From Pseudomonadota bacterium (GTDB taxonomy: Bacteria > Pseudomonadota > Gammaproteobacteria > Steroidobacterales > Steroidobacteraceae), in assembly GCA_021850555.1 (NCBI GenBank), contig JAJZLX010000577.1, positions 1 to 10,796 on the forward strand: a stretch of DNA of 10,796 nucleotides, in the 5' to 3' direction. Below the pieces are notes generated by a model, which saw only the letters and a program-made list of their open reading frames with translations, had not been told where the DNA came from and searched no databases. Below, piece after piece: positions 1 to 6,996 of the stretch (position 1 is the stretch's first letter; every line of letters starts with the position of its first letter). The position numbers were made by a program, and so were the translations under genes.

Positions 1-810
1 TTTACGGGCGTCGAACTGCAAACGGCGGGCGGTGGCAGCGCCGTTACCTTCAATTTCTCAAGTCCCAAGACGATCGATCTGATGCAGTATCAGAACGGCA
101 ATGCCGCAGCGCTCCTGAGCGGCGTGTCCGTGCCGGCTGGCAATTACTCCTGGATTCGGCTGCTGCTCAACGTCGGCTCGAACAACACGGTGGCGAATTC
201 GTACATTGAGATCAACGGTGCGCAGTATCCCATCCTGGTGCCGAGCGGCGCGCAGACCGGCCTGAAGCTGGTCCAGGGCTTCACCATGACCGTCAATCAG
301 GTGGCCAACTTCACGATCGACTTCGTGCTCTCGCAGGCGATCACGGCCCCTCCGGGTCAGCAAGTCAGCGGGACGCAAGCATACCTCCTGCAGCCGGCTC
401 TACGTCTGATCGACAACGTGCAGGCCGGCACAATCAGCGGCACCGTGGCGCTTTCGACGCTGCAGAGCAATTCGGCCTGCCTGAGCGGATACAGCGGCAG
501 TGGTCCGTTGCCCAATGCCCATCTGTACATCTTCTCCGGCGCAAACGCCACGCTGACCGACATCCAGATCGATCCGACGACTGGAACGGCCCCGGCCGGC
601 CACGTCAACCCCGTGGTGACCCCGCAGATCACGCTCTCGTCCTCGGGACAGTACGCGTACAGTCAGCCATTCCTCCTCGCCGGCACATATACTCTAGCGG
701 TGGCGTGCGGCGCGGATGATCCGAGCACCGCAGATACGCTGGCGTTCATCCCGGCTGGCGGTAGCACCGCGACCGTGACGGCCAATCAGACTACGACGAC
801 AAACTTCTGA
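1..810 (+). CDS. DUF4382 domain-containing protein, 5'-truncated by the window edge
   Basis: The reading frame is open from base 1 to a TGA at 808-810, giving 269 visible residues. The true start lies left of the window; the ATG at 82 is internal, because the domain already begins before it (FTGVELQ at residues 1-7). DUF4382 features are visible: VELQ near the start, a TIDLMQYQNG segment at 24-33, a PAGNYSWIRL strand at 46-55, PSGAQTGLKL at 81-90, a TIDFVLSQAI strand at 105-114 and YLLQPALRLID at 128-138. A second beta-rich, Ser/Thr/Gly-rich part (about 142-269) looks like a carboxypeptidase-regulatory-type fold, with LLAGTYTLAV at 225-234. Only two cysteines are visible (160 and 236) and could pair. 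Proteins of this family are usually exported lipoproteins or secreted proteins of unknown function. The signal peptide, if any, is outside the window. It is on the opposite strand from the adjoining B12 unit and appears unrelated to it. Confidence 0.85.
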   Translation, partial: FTGVELQTAGGGSAVTFNFSSPKTIDLMQYQNGNAAALLSGVSVPAGNYSWIRLLLNVGSNNTVANSYIEINGAQYPILVPSGAQTGLKLVQGFTMTVNQVANFTIDFVLSQAITAPPGQQVSGTQAYLLQPALRLIDNVQAGTISGTVALSTLQSNSACLSGYSGSGPLPNAHLYIFSGANATLTDIQIDPTTGTAPAGHVNPVVTPQITLSSSGQYAYSQPFLLAGTYTLAVACGADDPSTADTLAFIPAGGSTATVTANQTTTTNF

Positions 811-820
811 TTTATCCAAT

Positions 821-854
821 AGGCCTCCGATCGGAGATCCCCGATCGGAGGCCT
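821..854 (+). terminator. Perfect 14-bp hairpin after the DUF4382 gene, probable terminator
   Basis: Ten bases after the TGA of the DUF4382 gene, an uninterrupted 14-bp inverted repeat (arms 821-834 and 841-854) encloses a 6-base loop. The stem is GC-rich. The 3' flank is only TTATCG, so a strong U-tract is missing. Its position immediately downstream of a stop codon and its perfect pairing support a transcription terminator or 3'-end-stabilising stem. Because the stem is symmetric it could also stop leftward transcription that has passed the transporter gene, whose stop is at 1256. Confidence 0.7.
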
Positions 855-1255
855 TATCGAGCAAGACCCGCAACGCCTGCCAATGGCGCTTTCTCTGTAA
901 CCATCCGCAGATCTATGTTCCCCGTGCCCTCGTGGCGCTGGTAAGCTCATCGAAGCGCGGTCTTACACCGTCGCCTGAGCGGACGCCGTCCAGCCGCGAA
1001 GTTGAACTTCAGGAGTCAGCCGGGAGCCCCCGGTGCCGAGCCACGCACGTTCGCAAAGGGTTCCATTCGGGGCATGCCGCAGAGGTGCGGTGCGCTGGTC
1101 AGGTGAGCGAAGTTCACCCTCTCAAAGTGCTCGGCCGTCGACACCAGCCAATGGCGCGATTGGGGGCGTCGGTAACGCCGTCTTCGTGCGACCGGAGCAG
1201 GTGAGCTCCGTGAATGAGCGGGCCAAGGGCTCGATAAGCCGTTCCGCGGCAATTG
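855..1255. other. Gene-poor intergenic stretch, no convincing gene
   Basis: About 400 bp separate the hairpin after the DUF4382 gene from the end of the transporter gene; both neighbours end here (convergent 3' ends). Open frames on either strand are short, have no recognisable domain and look like GC-driven chance frames. Small inverted repeats are visible: 998-1010 (5-bp arms, 3-base loop), 1020-1033 (5-bp arms, 4-base loop), 1102-1118 (5-bp arms, 7-base loop) and 1165-1179 (5-bp arms). An 11-base direct repeat, GCCAATGGCGC, occurs at 879-889 and 1147-1157. No B12 box, tRNA or transposase remnant was seen. Confidence 0.6.
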
Positions 1256-2326
1256 TCACCGGCTCCGCTGCGCCCCAACCTGCACCACCTCGATCTCATC
1301 GAATCCCTTGTAGCGGTAGATGAGCACCGACGTGATCCAGGCCACGATGAAAATCCCGATGATCAGAAAGCCGAGCCCGTTGAAGTTGCCGTTGAGTGCG
1401 GCGATCGACTCCCAGAACCCGCCTCGCAGATGCATACGGCTCTCGAGGAGTCCCAGCGCCTCGATGCCGCCGATCCCGACCGCCACGGCCACGGACACCA
1501 GCGTGATAGCCATGTTGTAGAAGAGCTTGCGCAGCGGCTTCACGAACGCCCATTCGTAGGCGCCGAGCATCAAAATCCCGTCAGTGGTGTCGACCAGCGC
1601 CATACCCGCGGCAAACAGCGCCGGAAAGACGAGAATCATCCAAACCGAAGAGCCCTGCGCGCCCTGAGTACCGGAGATCCCGAGCAGCGCCACCTCGGTA
1701 GCCGTGTCGAAGCCGAGCCCGAAGACGAAGCCGAGCAGCCAGATGTGCCCGCCCGTCCTCACCAGGCGGAATAGCGGGCGGAACAATCGCGCGGCGAAGC
1801 CGCGGCTGTTGAGCAGCAGGTTGAAATCCTCTTCGACGTAGACGCCTCCGGCGCGCACGTGCTGAAATGTGCGCCAAACGGAGCGGAACACGAGCAGGTT
1901 CATCAGCGCGATGAGCAGCAGGAACCCCGCCGACACGGAAGTACTGATGAGGCTCCCGAGACTGCGCGCCCCCGGCGCAGAGTACGGCACCATCCGAGCT
2001 GCAGTGAGCGCGATGGCGATGCACGCGATGATCACTACCGTCGCGTGCCCCATCGCGAAATAGAATCCGACTGTCACCGGCCGACGGCCCTCCTGCATCT
2101 GCTTGCGAGTGATGTTGTCGATGGCGGCGATGTGGTCGGCATCCACCGCGTGCCGCAGCCCAAATCCGTACGCGAGCAGCGCCGTTCCGAGCAGGATCGG
2201 ATGAGCGCGCAAGACCAGCAGGGCCCACGTCCAGGCGAGTAAGTTGATGGCGAGAAGCAGCGTGTAGAGCCCCGCGATCGTCCGGCGCAGCTGCGGGCTG
2301 AAGCCGCCCAGGAAGCGCTTTCTCAT
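1256..2326 (-). CDS. HoxN/NixA-family nickel/cobalt permease (NiCoT), probable cobalt importer
   Basis: This is an inner-membrane secondary transporter for Co2+ and/or Ni2+. As a 356-residue protein from the ATG at 2326, it carries the NiCoT signatures: RHAVDADHI at 58-66 (the metal-binding HX4DH region in helix II), FAMGHATVV at 90-98, LGFDTATEVALLG at 204-216 and LFAAGMALVDTTDG at 237-250. Several long hydrophobic segments fit the family's usual eight helices. A GTG at 2356 gives a ten-residue longer form, but its GAGAG touches the start codon, whereas the ATG at 2326 has GGAAG eight bases upstream, so I prefer the ATG. It is the last gene of the leftward unit, just after cbiB. That context makes cobalt the likelier substrate, but the motifs do not separate Co from Ni. 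No cobalamin riboswitch is visible upstream. Confidence 0.95.
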   Translation of the reverse strand: MRKRFLGGFSPQLRRTIAGLYTLLLAINLLAWTWALLVLRAHPILLGTALLAYGFGLRHAVDADHIAAIDNITRKQMQEGRRPVTVGFYFAMGHATVVIIACIAIALTAARMVPYSAPGARSLGSLISTSVSAGFLLLIALMNLLVFRSVWRTFQHVRAGGVYVEEDFNLLLNSRGFAARLFRPLFRLVRTGGHIWLLGFVFGLGFDTATEVALLGISGTQGAQGSSVWMILVFPALFAAGMALVDTTDGILMLGAYEWAFVKPLRKLFYNMAITLVSVAVAVGIGGIEALGLLESRMHLRGGFWESIAALNGNFNGLGFLIIGIFIVAWITSVLIYRYKGFDEIEVVQVGAQRSR

Positions 2327-2334
2327 GGGCGAGA

Positions 2335-2339
2335 CTTCC
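2335..2339 (-). promoter_or_regulatory. Ribosome binding site deciding the NiCoT start
   Basis: On the minus strand GGAAG lies at 2339-2335, eight bases before the ATG at 2326-2324. The alternative in-frame GTG at 2356 has a purine run directly adjacent to it with no usable spacer, so this site favours the shorter product. Confidence 0.5.
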
Positions 2340-2359
2340 GGGCCGCCGTTTGGCACCTC

Positions 2360-3274
2360 TCAAACACGGGCTATGACATCCGCCGCAATGATCACCAGCA
2401 TCCATACCAGAAGGGCGCTGCTCACCAGGCGCAGTGTCGCCGGAATCGCTCGGGCATCCGGCGCGGACCCGAAACCGAGGGCGGGACGCGCCTTCCAGCG
2501 GCCGTGATAATAGGCGCCGCCGCCCAACGCGAGGCCGAGCGCACCGGCCCCCGCGGCCATGACCGGTCCCGCATTCGGGCTTTCCCAGCAGCGTGCCTGC
2601 GAGTGCCAGCAACGCAGCGCAGCGGCGGTGCGGCCCACCAAGGCGTAGCTCAGAGCCGTCAATCGCGCCGGAATGAAGTTCAGCACGTCGTCGAGCCGCG
2701 CAGCGGCCCATCCGAAGTAGAGAAACCGGGGCGTGCGATACCCCCACATCGCATCCAGCGTGTTGACGAGCCGATACAAAAGCACGCCGGGGGCTCCCGC
2801 GAGCACGAACCAGAAGACTGCGCCAAAGACGGCGTCGTTGCCGTTTTCGAGCACGGATTCGACCGCGGCCAGCGCAATGGACTCACCGCTCATGCCGGCC
2901 GTGTCGCGGCTGACCATGAAGCTCACGCGCTCGCGCGCGGCATAGAGATCTCCCTTTTGCAGCGCCTCGTATACACGCAGCGCGTGTTCGCGCAGGCTCC
3001 GATGGCCGACGGCGAAATACATACTGGCAACATCCACGAGAGTCTTCAGCACTGGAATCGGTTGCGAGGCCGCGACGAGCAATGTGCCGGGAGCGACGGC
3101 GAAAATCACCGCCAGGAGGCCGAGGATGCGCTGTGCGCAAGCGCCGCCGCGCGCGTTGAGAGACCGCTCGATGTACTGCGCCCAGCGGCCGAAACCGACC
3201 AAGGGATGCCAGCGCCGCGGCTCCCCGAAGGCTGCATCGAGCATCAAAGCCAGCAAGGTGAGCGCGGCGGTCAC
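2360..3274 (-). CDS. cbiB: Adenosylcobinamide-phosphate synthase CbiB (CobD in aerobic-pathway naming)
   Basis: This is the membrane enzyme that joins adenosylcobyric acid to (R)-1-amino-2-propanol O-phosphate, or aminopropanol, giving adenosylcobinamide phosphate. The 304-residue length is normal for the family. Visible signatures are LMLDAAFGEPRRWHPLVGFG at 10-29 (usual LDxxxGdPxxxxHPV), GDLYAARERVSFMVSRDT at 108-125, AAVESVLENGNDAVFGAVFW at 136-155, ARLDDVLNFIPARLTAL at 192-208, SPNAGPVMAAGAGALG at 232-247 and LGGGAYYHG at 250-258. Hydrophobic segments near 50-70, 150-170, 205-220 and 285-300 fit a polytopic membrane protein. The start is a GTG whose bases overlap the stop of bluB (GTGA, 4-base overlap), which indicates translational coupling. 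Its substrate partner depends on L-threonine phosphate, made by the kinase encoded first in the same unit. The symbol cobD is ambiguous, because in Salmonella it means the threonine-phosphate decarboxylase. Confidence 0.97.
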   Translation of the reverse strand: MTAALTLLALMLDAAFGEPRRWHPLVGFGRWAQYIERSLNARGGACAQRILGLLAVIFAVAPGTLLVAASQPIPVLKTLVDVASMYFAVGHRSLREHALRVYEALQKGDLYAARERVSFMVSRDTAGMSGESIALAAVESVLENGNDAVFGAVFWFVLAGAPGVLLYRLVNTLDAMWGYRTPRFLYFGWAAARLDDVLNFIPARLTALSYALVGRTAAALRCWHSQARCWESPNAGPVMAAGAGALGLALGGGAYYHGRWKARPALGFGSAPDARAIPATLRLVSSALLVWMLVIIAADVIARV

Positions 3275-3936
3275 GGCTCCGCGGCCCCTTCAGGCCAACC
3301 GTCCTCGTGCACCAGCTCCCCCAATGGCCGGGGCTGCCGCCATTGCTCCAAGGTGAGCATCGGAGCCGGGTAGAAGCGCTCCACGTGGCCCAGACAGAGC
3401 ACGGCGATCGGCCGTACGCGCGGCGGGAATGTCAGCAGTTTCGCAAGCGCCTGCGGATCGAACAGGGAAACCCAGCCCATTCCCAATCCTTCCGCTCGAG
3501 CGGCAAGCCACAGGTTTTGGATCGCGCACGCTGTCGATGCGACGTCCATCTCCGGCATTGTCCGCCGCCCGAACACCTCCGTGTCCCCACCGGCCCGAAC
3601 ACCGATCACCAGCAACTCACCGCACTCGCGCACACCCTCGACCTTGAGGCGCAGAAATTCGTCCTTGCGCTCATTGAGCGCATCCGCGGTCCGCAGGCGC
3701 TCCTCCTGCACCAGCTCATAAATCCTCTGGCGCAGGTCCTCGCGAGTGATCCTGACGATGCGCCACGGCTGACTCAATCCGACGCTGGGTCCGGCATGAG
3801 CGGCCTGCAGGAGACGCTGCAGCGTGTCGGGATCGACCGGGAGCGGCAGGAAGTGACGCATGTCGCGGCGCTCGTGGATAGCGCGATATACCGCAGCGAG
3901 CGCGTCCGGCTCATACCGGTGAGCGGCGATCGTCAT
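3271..3936 (-). CDS. bluB: 5,6-dimethylbenzimidazole synthase BluB
   Basis: BluB is a nitroreductase-fold flavoenzyme that uses O2 to break reduced FMN apart, releasing 5,6-dimethylbenzimidazole, the lower ligand of B12. The 221-residue protein shows the family pattern: HERRDMRHFLPLPV at 21-34, LLQAAHAGPSVGLSQPWRI at 42-60 (flavin phosphate region), FLRLKVEGVRECGELLVIGV at 94-113, MDVASTACAIQNLWLAARAE at 130-149, GLGMGWVSLF at 150-159 and LCLGH at 180-184. Asp25 in RRD and Ser157 in GWVS are likely equivalents of the Asp and Ser shown to matter in rhizobial BluB; this is by motif, not alignment. The GLSQPW and GMGWVS patterns distinguish it from ordinary nitroreductases. Its ATG overlaps the TGA of cobB (ATGA), and its own stop overlaps the GTG of cbiB. 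Its presence implies aerobic production of cobalamin proper rather than a pseudocobalamin. Confidence 0.96.
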   Translation of the reverse strand: MTIAAHRYEPDALAAVYRAIHERRDMRHFLPLPVDPDTLQRLLQAAHAGPSVGLSQPWRIVRITREDLRQRIYELVQEERLRTADALNERKDEFLRLKVEGVRECGELLVIGVRAGGDTEVFGRRTMPEMDVASTACAIQNLWLAARAEGLGMGWVSLFDPQALAKLLTFPPRVRPIAVLCLGHVERFYPAPMLTLEQWRQPRPLGELVHEDGWPEGAAEP

Positions 3937-5267
3937 GGCCGGAACAACTCCGCGGTCGCAACAGGATTCGAAGGGAAATATCCATGAAAGTAAGTCGCAA
4001 TGAGCCGCTTGTGGCCGAAAATCGCCTCTCCGGGCGAAGTGCCGCCGGCCCGCTCCCCGCGAGCGATCGGCACGAGGGGCGTCTCGATCGTGGAATGATG
4101 GAAGGTATGGCCCCGTACCATTCCCCCGGGCAGCGGCGCGGATTGATGCCCGAGTCCTTGCAGCCGCGCGTGCATGCGCGCATGACCGGGCAGGATGCCC
4201 GCGAGGACTGCCCGCTCACCGTGCACGTCAGTGAGTGATTCCAGGAGGTACAGCATCCCGCCGCATTCGGCATAGAGGGGCTTGCCCGCCTCGACGTGGC
4301 CGGCCAAGGCTTGCGCCATCCCCCGGTTGGCGCTCAGCTCCCGCAGGCACAGCTCCGGATAGCCTCCCGGCAGGCACACGCTGTCGACCGGCGGCAGATC
4401 GGAGTCCTCGAGCGGCGAGAAGAACACCAGCTGCGCGCCCATGGCGCGCAGCAAGTCGAGGTTTGCGGGGTAGAGAAAGGAGAACGCACGATCGCGGGCG
4501 ATGGCGATCCGCACGCCGGCGAGCATTTGGCGGTCGAAGGGCGTCTTGCCTCTGGAATGCGGGGGTTCCCGCGCGACGGATGATTCCTCGGGAGCGGTGA
4601 ACGCGACCGCGGGTGGCATCCGGCCGAGCCCGGCATCGGCCAGCCTCGAGGCCGCCAAGGTCAGACGCTCATCGAGATCCCCGATCTCCTGGGCCTGCAC
4701 GAGTCCCAGATGGCGATCCGGAAGCGTGATCTGCGCATCGCGCGAGAGGCTTCCCGAAAAGTGAATTCCGGGCGGCATCCCCTGCCTCACGAGGTCCGCA
4801 TGCCGCTCGCCAGCTACACGATTCGCCAACACGCCAAAAAGCGGCAGCGACTCGCGATAGCGAGCCAACCCGCACGCGACCGCGCCGAAGGTCTGCGCCA
4901 TCGCTTCGGCATCGATGACCGCGAGCACCGGCACGGCAAAGAGCTCCGCCAGGTCGGCACTGCTCGGAGTACCGTCGAAGAGGCCCATCACGCCCTCGAT
5001 CAGGATGAGATCGGCAGTCTCTGCGGCATCCCAGAGCAGACCGCGGCAGTGCGCCTCCCCGCCCATCCACAAGTCGAGCTGGTAGACCGGATGGCCGCTC
5101 GCCCGCTCGAGGATCATCGGATCGAGAAAGTCGGGACCGGTCTTGAAGACCCGTACCGTGCGCCCGAGAGAGGCATGCAGGCGCGCGAGCGCCGCGGCAA
5201 TCGTCGTCTTGCCCTGATTGGATGCCGGTGCGCTGACGAAGAGAGCCGGACAGGAGCGACTGCTCAT
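3933..5267 (-). CDS. cobB: (Hydrogeno)cobyrinic acid a,c-diamide synthase CobB/CbiA
   Basis: This is an ATP- and glutamine-dependent amidotransferase that amidates the a and c acetate side chains of the corrin ring; in the aerobic pathway the substrate is hydrogenobyrinic acid. The 444-residue protein has both domains. The N-terminal synthetase carries a P-loop variant ending NQGKTT (17-22), KTGPDFLDP at 42-50, DLWMGG at 65-70 and EGVMGLFDG at 91-99. After a linker (about 225-250) comes the class I triad glutaminase, with LPGGYPEL at 299-306, the nucleophile Cys335 in YAECGGMLYLL and His428 in TYFHGYF. Length matches the family (about 430-460). The ATG overlaps the stop of the upstream kinase gene, and the stop overlaps the ATG of bluB, both as ATGA. 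The gene family also includes CbiA of the anaerobic route; cobF, cobL and bluB nearby point to the CobB role. Confidence 0.96.
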   Translation of the reverse strand: MSSRSCPALFVSAPASNQGKTTIAAALARLHASLGRTVRVFKTGPDFLDPMILERASGHPVYQLDLWMGGEAHCRGLLWDAAETADLILIEGVMGLFDGTPSSADLAELFAVPVLAVIDAEAMAQTFGAVACGLARYRESLPLFGVLANRVAGERHADLVRQGMPPGIHFSGSLSRDAQITLPDRHLGLVQAQEIGDLDERLTLAASRLADAGLGRMPPAVAFTAPEESSVAREPPHSRGKTPFDRQMLAGVRIAIARDRAFSFLYPANLDLLRAMGAQLVFFSPLEDSDLPPVDSVCLPGGYPELCLRELSANRGMAQALAGHVEAGKPLYAECGGMLYLLESLTDVHGERAVLAGILPGHARMHARLQGLGHQSAPLPGGMVRGHTFHHSTIETPLVPIARGERAGGTSPGEAIFGHKRLIATYFHGYFPSNPVATAELFRP

Positions 5268-6169
5268 GAGCGCTCACCCTCACCGGTGGTGAATTGTCCC
5301 AAGGGGCGCAGGCCCGCGGATTCCAGATCGGCGCGAGCGCGCGCAACGGCATCGCCTTCTGGCGGCGTGCCGCCGTCGAATAGAACACCGGCGAGCGTCC
5401 CGGAGTGAGAGATCTGCACGCCAAGGGCCTCATGACGCTCCGCGATGCCTCGGATGTCCGTGAATCCCCTCATTGGAAGAACACGCTGGTTCAACTGCGC
5501 ACTCGCGGTGGCCACCCGTGCAACGGCCGCCGCATCGCGCCATCGAAACGCAGCGCGGAGCGAGTCGATCAGCTCCACGAGCTTCGCCAGCTCCCGTGCG
5601 GTGTATTGCGGCGGCGGCAAACTCAACGTTTCGACTCCGCGGCCGGCCGGATCCGTGTCGAGACTGAGGACCGTGAAGGGCGGCACCCAGCCACCAAAGG
5701 ACTCCAGCATCTTCCCCTGCCGCTGCGCGAACAGCACTATTTCATCGTCGAACATGATCGGATCCGCTGCGCGCTCCGCTTCGATGGCGATCCAGGCGAT
5801 CCGCTGCGCATTGAGGCGCACGTCGAATGCGGCGCCGACCGCCCGTATGGCGGCGACGACATCACAGGTGGAGGAGCCCAAGCCTATGCCGGTCTGCAGC
5901 GAGCCTTCGACCTCGAGCAGGCCCGAAGCGGCCTCGCCGAGATGCTCGAGCGTGAGACGGGCCGCGCGCTGCGCCTTGGCCTTCCAGCGCGGCCGCACCT
6001 GCAGGGCGTGCCGCGGAAACGGACTGTAGCGCGCCGTGCTGCCGATCCCTCTGGCGGGCATCGTGACCAGGCATGGGGTCAGGCTCCCCGAATGCACGCA
6101 GGCGCCCTGCAAGATCTCGCCATGATGGAACCCTGCCGTACCTGTGCCTATCCGAACGCCGGCAGTCAT
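5264..6169 (-). CDS. pduX: GHMP-family kinase, probable L-threonine kinase (PduX-like)
   Basis: It probably phosphorylates L-threonine to L-threonine O-3-phosphate, which is then decarboxylated to the aminopropanol phosphate arm of B12. From the ATG at 6169 the protein has 301 residues. GHMP features are an N-terminal FHHGEILQG at 14-22 (PduX-type GElvQG), the ATP-binding glycine loop GIGLGSSTCD at 94-103, and a C-terminal HSGTLAGVLFD at 255-265 in the place of GHMP motif 3. An earlier in-frame ATG at 6226 adds 19 residues before the conserved MTAGVRIGTG start, so I chose 6169; its own Shine-Dalgarno is weak (a GGGG about 11 bases upstream). It opens the five-gene unit and overlaps cobB by ATGA, which supports a B12 role. 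The exact substrate is inferred from family and context. The family's usual Cys-Gly-Glu is His-Gly-Glu here. Confidence 0.82.
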   Translation of the reverse strand: MTAGVRIGTGTAGFHHGEILQGACVHSGSLTPCLVTMPARGIGSTARYSPFPRHALQVRPRWKAKAQRAARLTLEHLGEAASGLLEVEGSLQTGIGLGSSTCDVVAAIRAVGAAFDVRLNAQRIAWIAIEAERAADPIMFDDEIVLFAQRQGKMLESFGGWVPPFTVLSLDTDPAGRGVETLSLPPPQYTARELAKLVELIDSLRAAFRWRDAAAVARVATASAQLNQRVLPMRGFTDIRGIAERHEALGVQISHSGTLAGVLFDGGTPPEGDAVARARADLESAGLRPLGQFTTGEGERS

Positions 6170-6182
6170 GGTGTCGCTGGCC

Positions 6183-6198
6183 CCGGCGCCGGTAAAAT
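6183..6198 (+). promoter_or_regulatory. Possible promoter elements between the kinase gene and cobF
   Basis: The 71 bp between the start of the kinase gene (6169) and the ATG of cobF (6241) must serve two divergent genes. In otherwise GC-rich sequence a TAAAAT at 6193-6198 resembles a -10 hexamer for cobF, placed about 43 bases before its ATG. A perfect 10-bp palindrome, CCGGCGCCGG, abuts it at 6183-6192. No good -35 hexamer is visible at the right distance on either strand. The call rests on base composition and position only. Confidence 0.3.
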
Positions 6199-6226
6199 GT
6201 CCCGCACCCACCCACGCCATCGACAT

Positions 6227-6231
6227 AGGGG
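6227..6231 (+). promoter_or_regulatory. Shine-Dalgarno site of cobF
   Basis: AGGGG lies nine bases before the ATG at 6241, which begins directly with the conserved MREMLIIGIGSGDP N-terminus. It supports that start. Confidence 0.55.
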
Positions 6232-6240
6232 CTCAAAAGC

Positions 6241-6996
6241 ATGCGCGAGATGTTGATCATCGGCATCGGCAGCGGCGATCCGGATCATTTGACGCTGCAG
6301 GCGGTCAAAGCACTGGCGCGAGTCGATGTGATCTTCATCATCGACAAGGGCGCCGAGAAGGACGATCTGGCACAGCTGCGCCTGGAGATTTGCCGGCGCC
6401 ACCTGAGCGGCCGCCCCTGCCGCACAGTCATGATCCGGGACCCGGAGCGCGATCGGAATCCGCCGCACTACGAGGCCGCGGTCCTCGCCTGGCATGAGCT
6501 GCGCCTCAAGGAGTACGAGCGGGCGATCGGCGATTCGCTCGCGGACGGCGAATGCGGAGCGTTCCTGGTCTGGGGCGACCCGTCGCTCTACGACAGCACC
6601 CTGCGGATCTTCGAGCGGCTCGCCGGGCGAAGGGCGCTGCACCTTTCGCTCGAAGTCATTCCCGGCATCACCAGCGTTCAGGCCCTGGCGGCAAAGCACA
6701 AGATCTGCCTCAATAAAATCGGGCAATCTGTCCACATCACCACCGGCCGCAATCTTCCCAGCTGCTTGCCGACGAAATCCGACAATGTCGTCGTCATGCT
6801 GGATGGCGATTTCACACTCACGGGCGTGGATCCGCATACGACGATGATCCATTGGGGCGCTTATATCGGCACCCAGCACGAGATCCTTCGCTCCGGGCTG
6901 GTTGCCGACGTCCTCGAAGAGCTGCAGGCGATTCGCCGCGAGGCGCGCAGGGTACATGGTTGGATCATGGATACTTACGTGCTGAGCCGGATTTGA
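6241..6996 (+). CDS. cobF: Precorrin-6A synthase (deacetylating) CobF
   Basis: CobF is an S-adenosylmethionine-dependent tetrapyrrole methyltransferase of the aerobic pathway. It methylates C1 of precorrin-5 and releases the extruded acetyl unit as acetate to give precorrin-6A. The 251-residue protein has the family layout: LIIGIGSGDPDHLTLQAVKA at 5-24 (SAM-site glycine loop), FIIDKGAEKDDLAQLRLEIC at 32-51, FLVWGDPSLYDSTLRIFERL at 108-127, PGITSVQALAA at 141-151, SVHITTGR at 163-170, VVMLDGDF at 184-191 and IHWGAYIG at 203-210. It is the only complete gene on the plus strand inside the B12 region. It is divergent from the kinase unit and tail-to-tail with cobA, overlapping its 3' end by 22 bp (6975-6996). 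The ATG has AGGGG upstream. CobF is a marker of the oxygen-using route, since the anaerobic route uses CbiD at this step. Confidence 0.97.
   Translation: MREMLIIGIGSGDPDHLTLQAVKALARVDVIFIIDKGAEKDDLAQLRLEICRRHLSGRPCRTVMIRDPERDRNPPHYEAAVLAWHELRLKEYERAIGDSLADGECGAFLVWGDPSLYDSTLRIFERLAGRRALHLSLEVIPGITSVQALAAKHKICLNKIGQSVHITTGRNLPSCLPTKSDNVVVMLDGDFTLTGVDPHTTMIHWGAYIGTQHEILRSGLVADVLEELQAIRREARRVHGWIMDTYVLSRI

Noticed and set aside
932..1204. Short open frames in the gene-poor stretch (for example 932-1204 plus and 1016-1252 minus)
   Set aside because: No plausible ribosome binding site and no recognisable motif, and mutually overlapping on both strands; not supportable as genes.
855..1255. Cobalamin riboswitch
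   Set aside because: No B12-box-like GCCACTG or the conserved purine-rich segments on either strand, and the stretch is downstream, not upstream, of the B12 unit. The 6170-6240 and 10256-10281 gaps are too short.
1581..2747. Long minus-strand open frame (388 codons) across cbiB and the transporter gene
   Set aside because: It lies in another frame of two genes with clear family motifs, is Arg/Ala-rich with no domain, and is typical of shadow frames in high-GC DNA.
2504..3373. Plus-strand open frame (289 codons) opposite cbiB
   Set aside because: Arg-, Gln- and Gly-rich low-complexity product antisense to a convincing cbiB; a compositional artefact.
5405..6256. Plus-strand open frame (283 codons) opposite the kinase gene
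   Set aside because: It is antisense to a gene with intact GHMP motifs, its own product shows no recognisable fold or motif, and it runs across the divergent gap into cobF.
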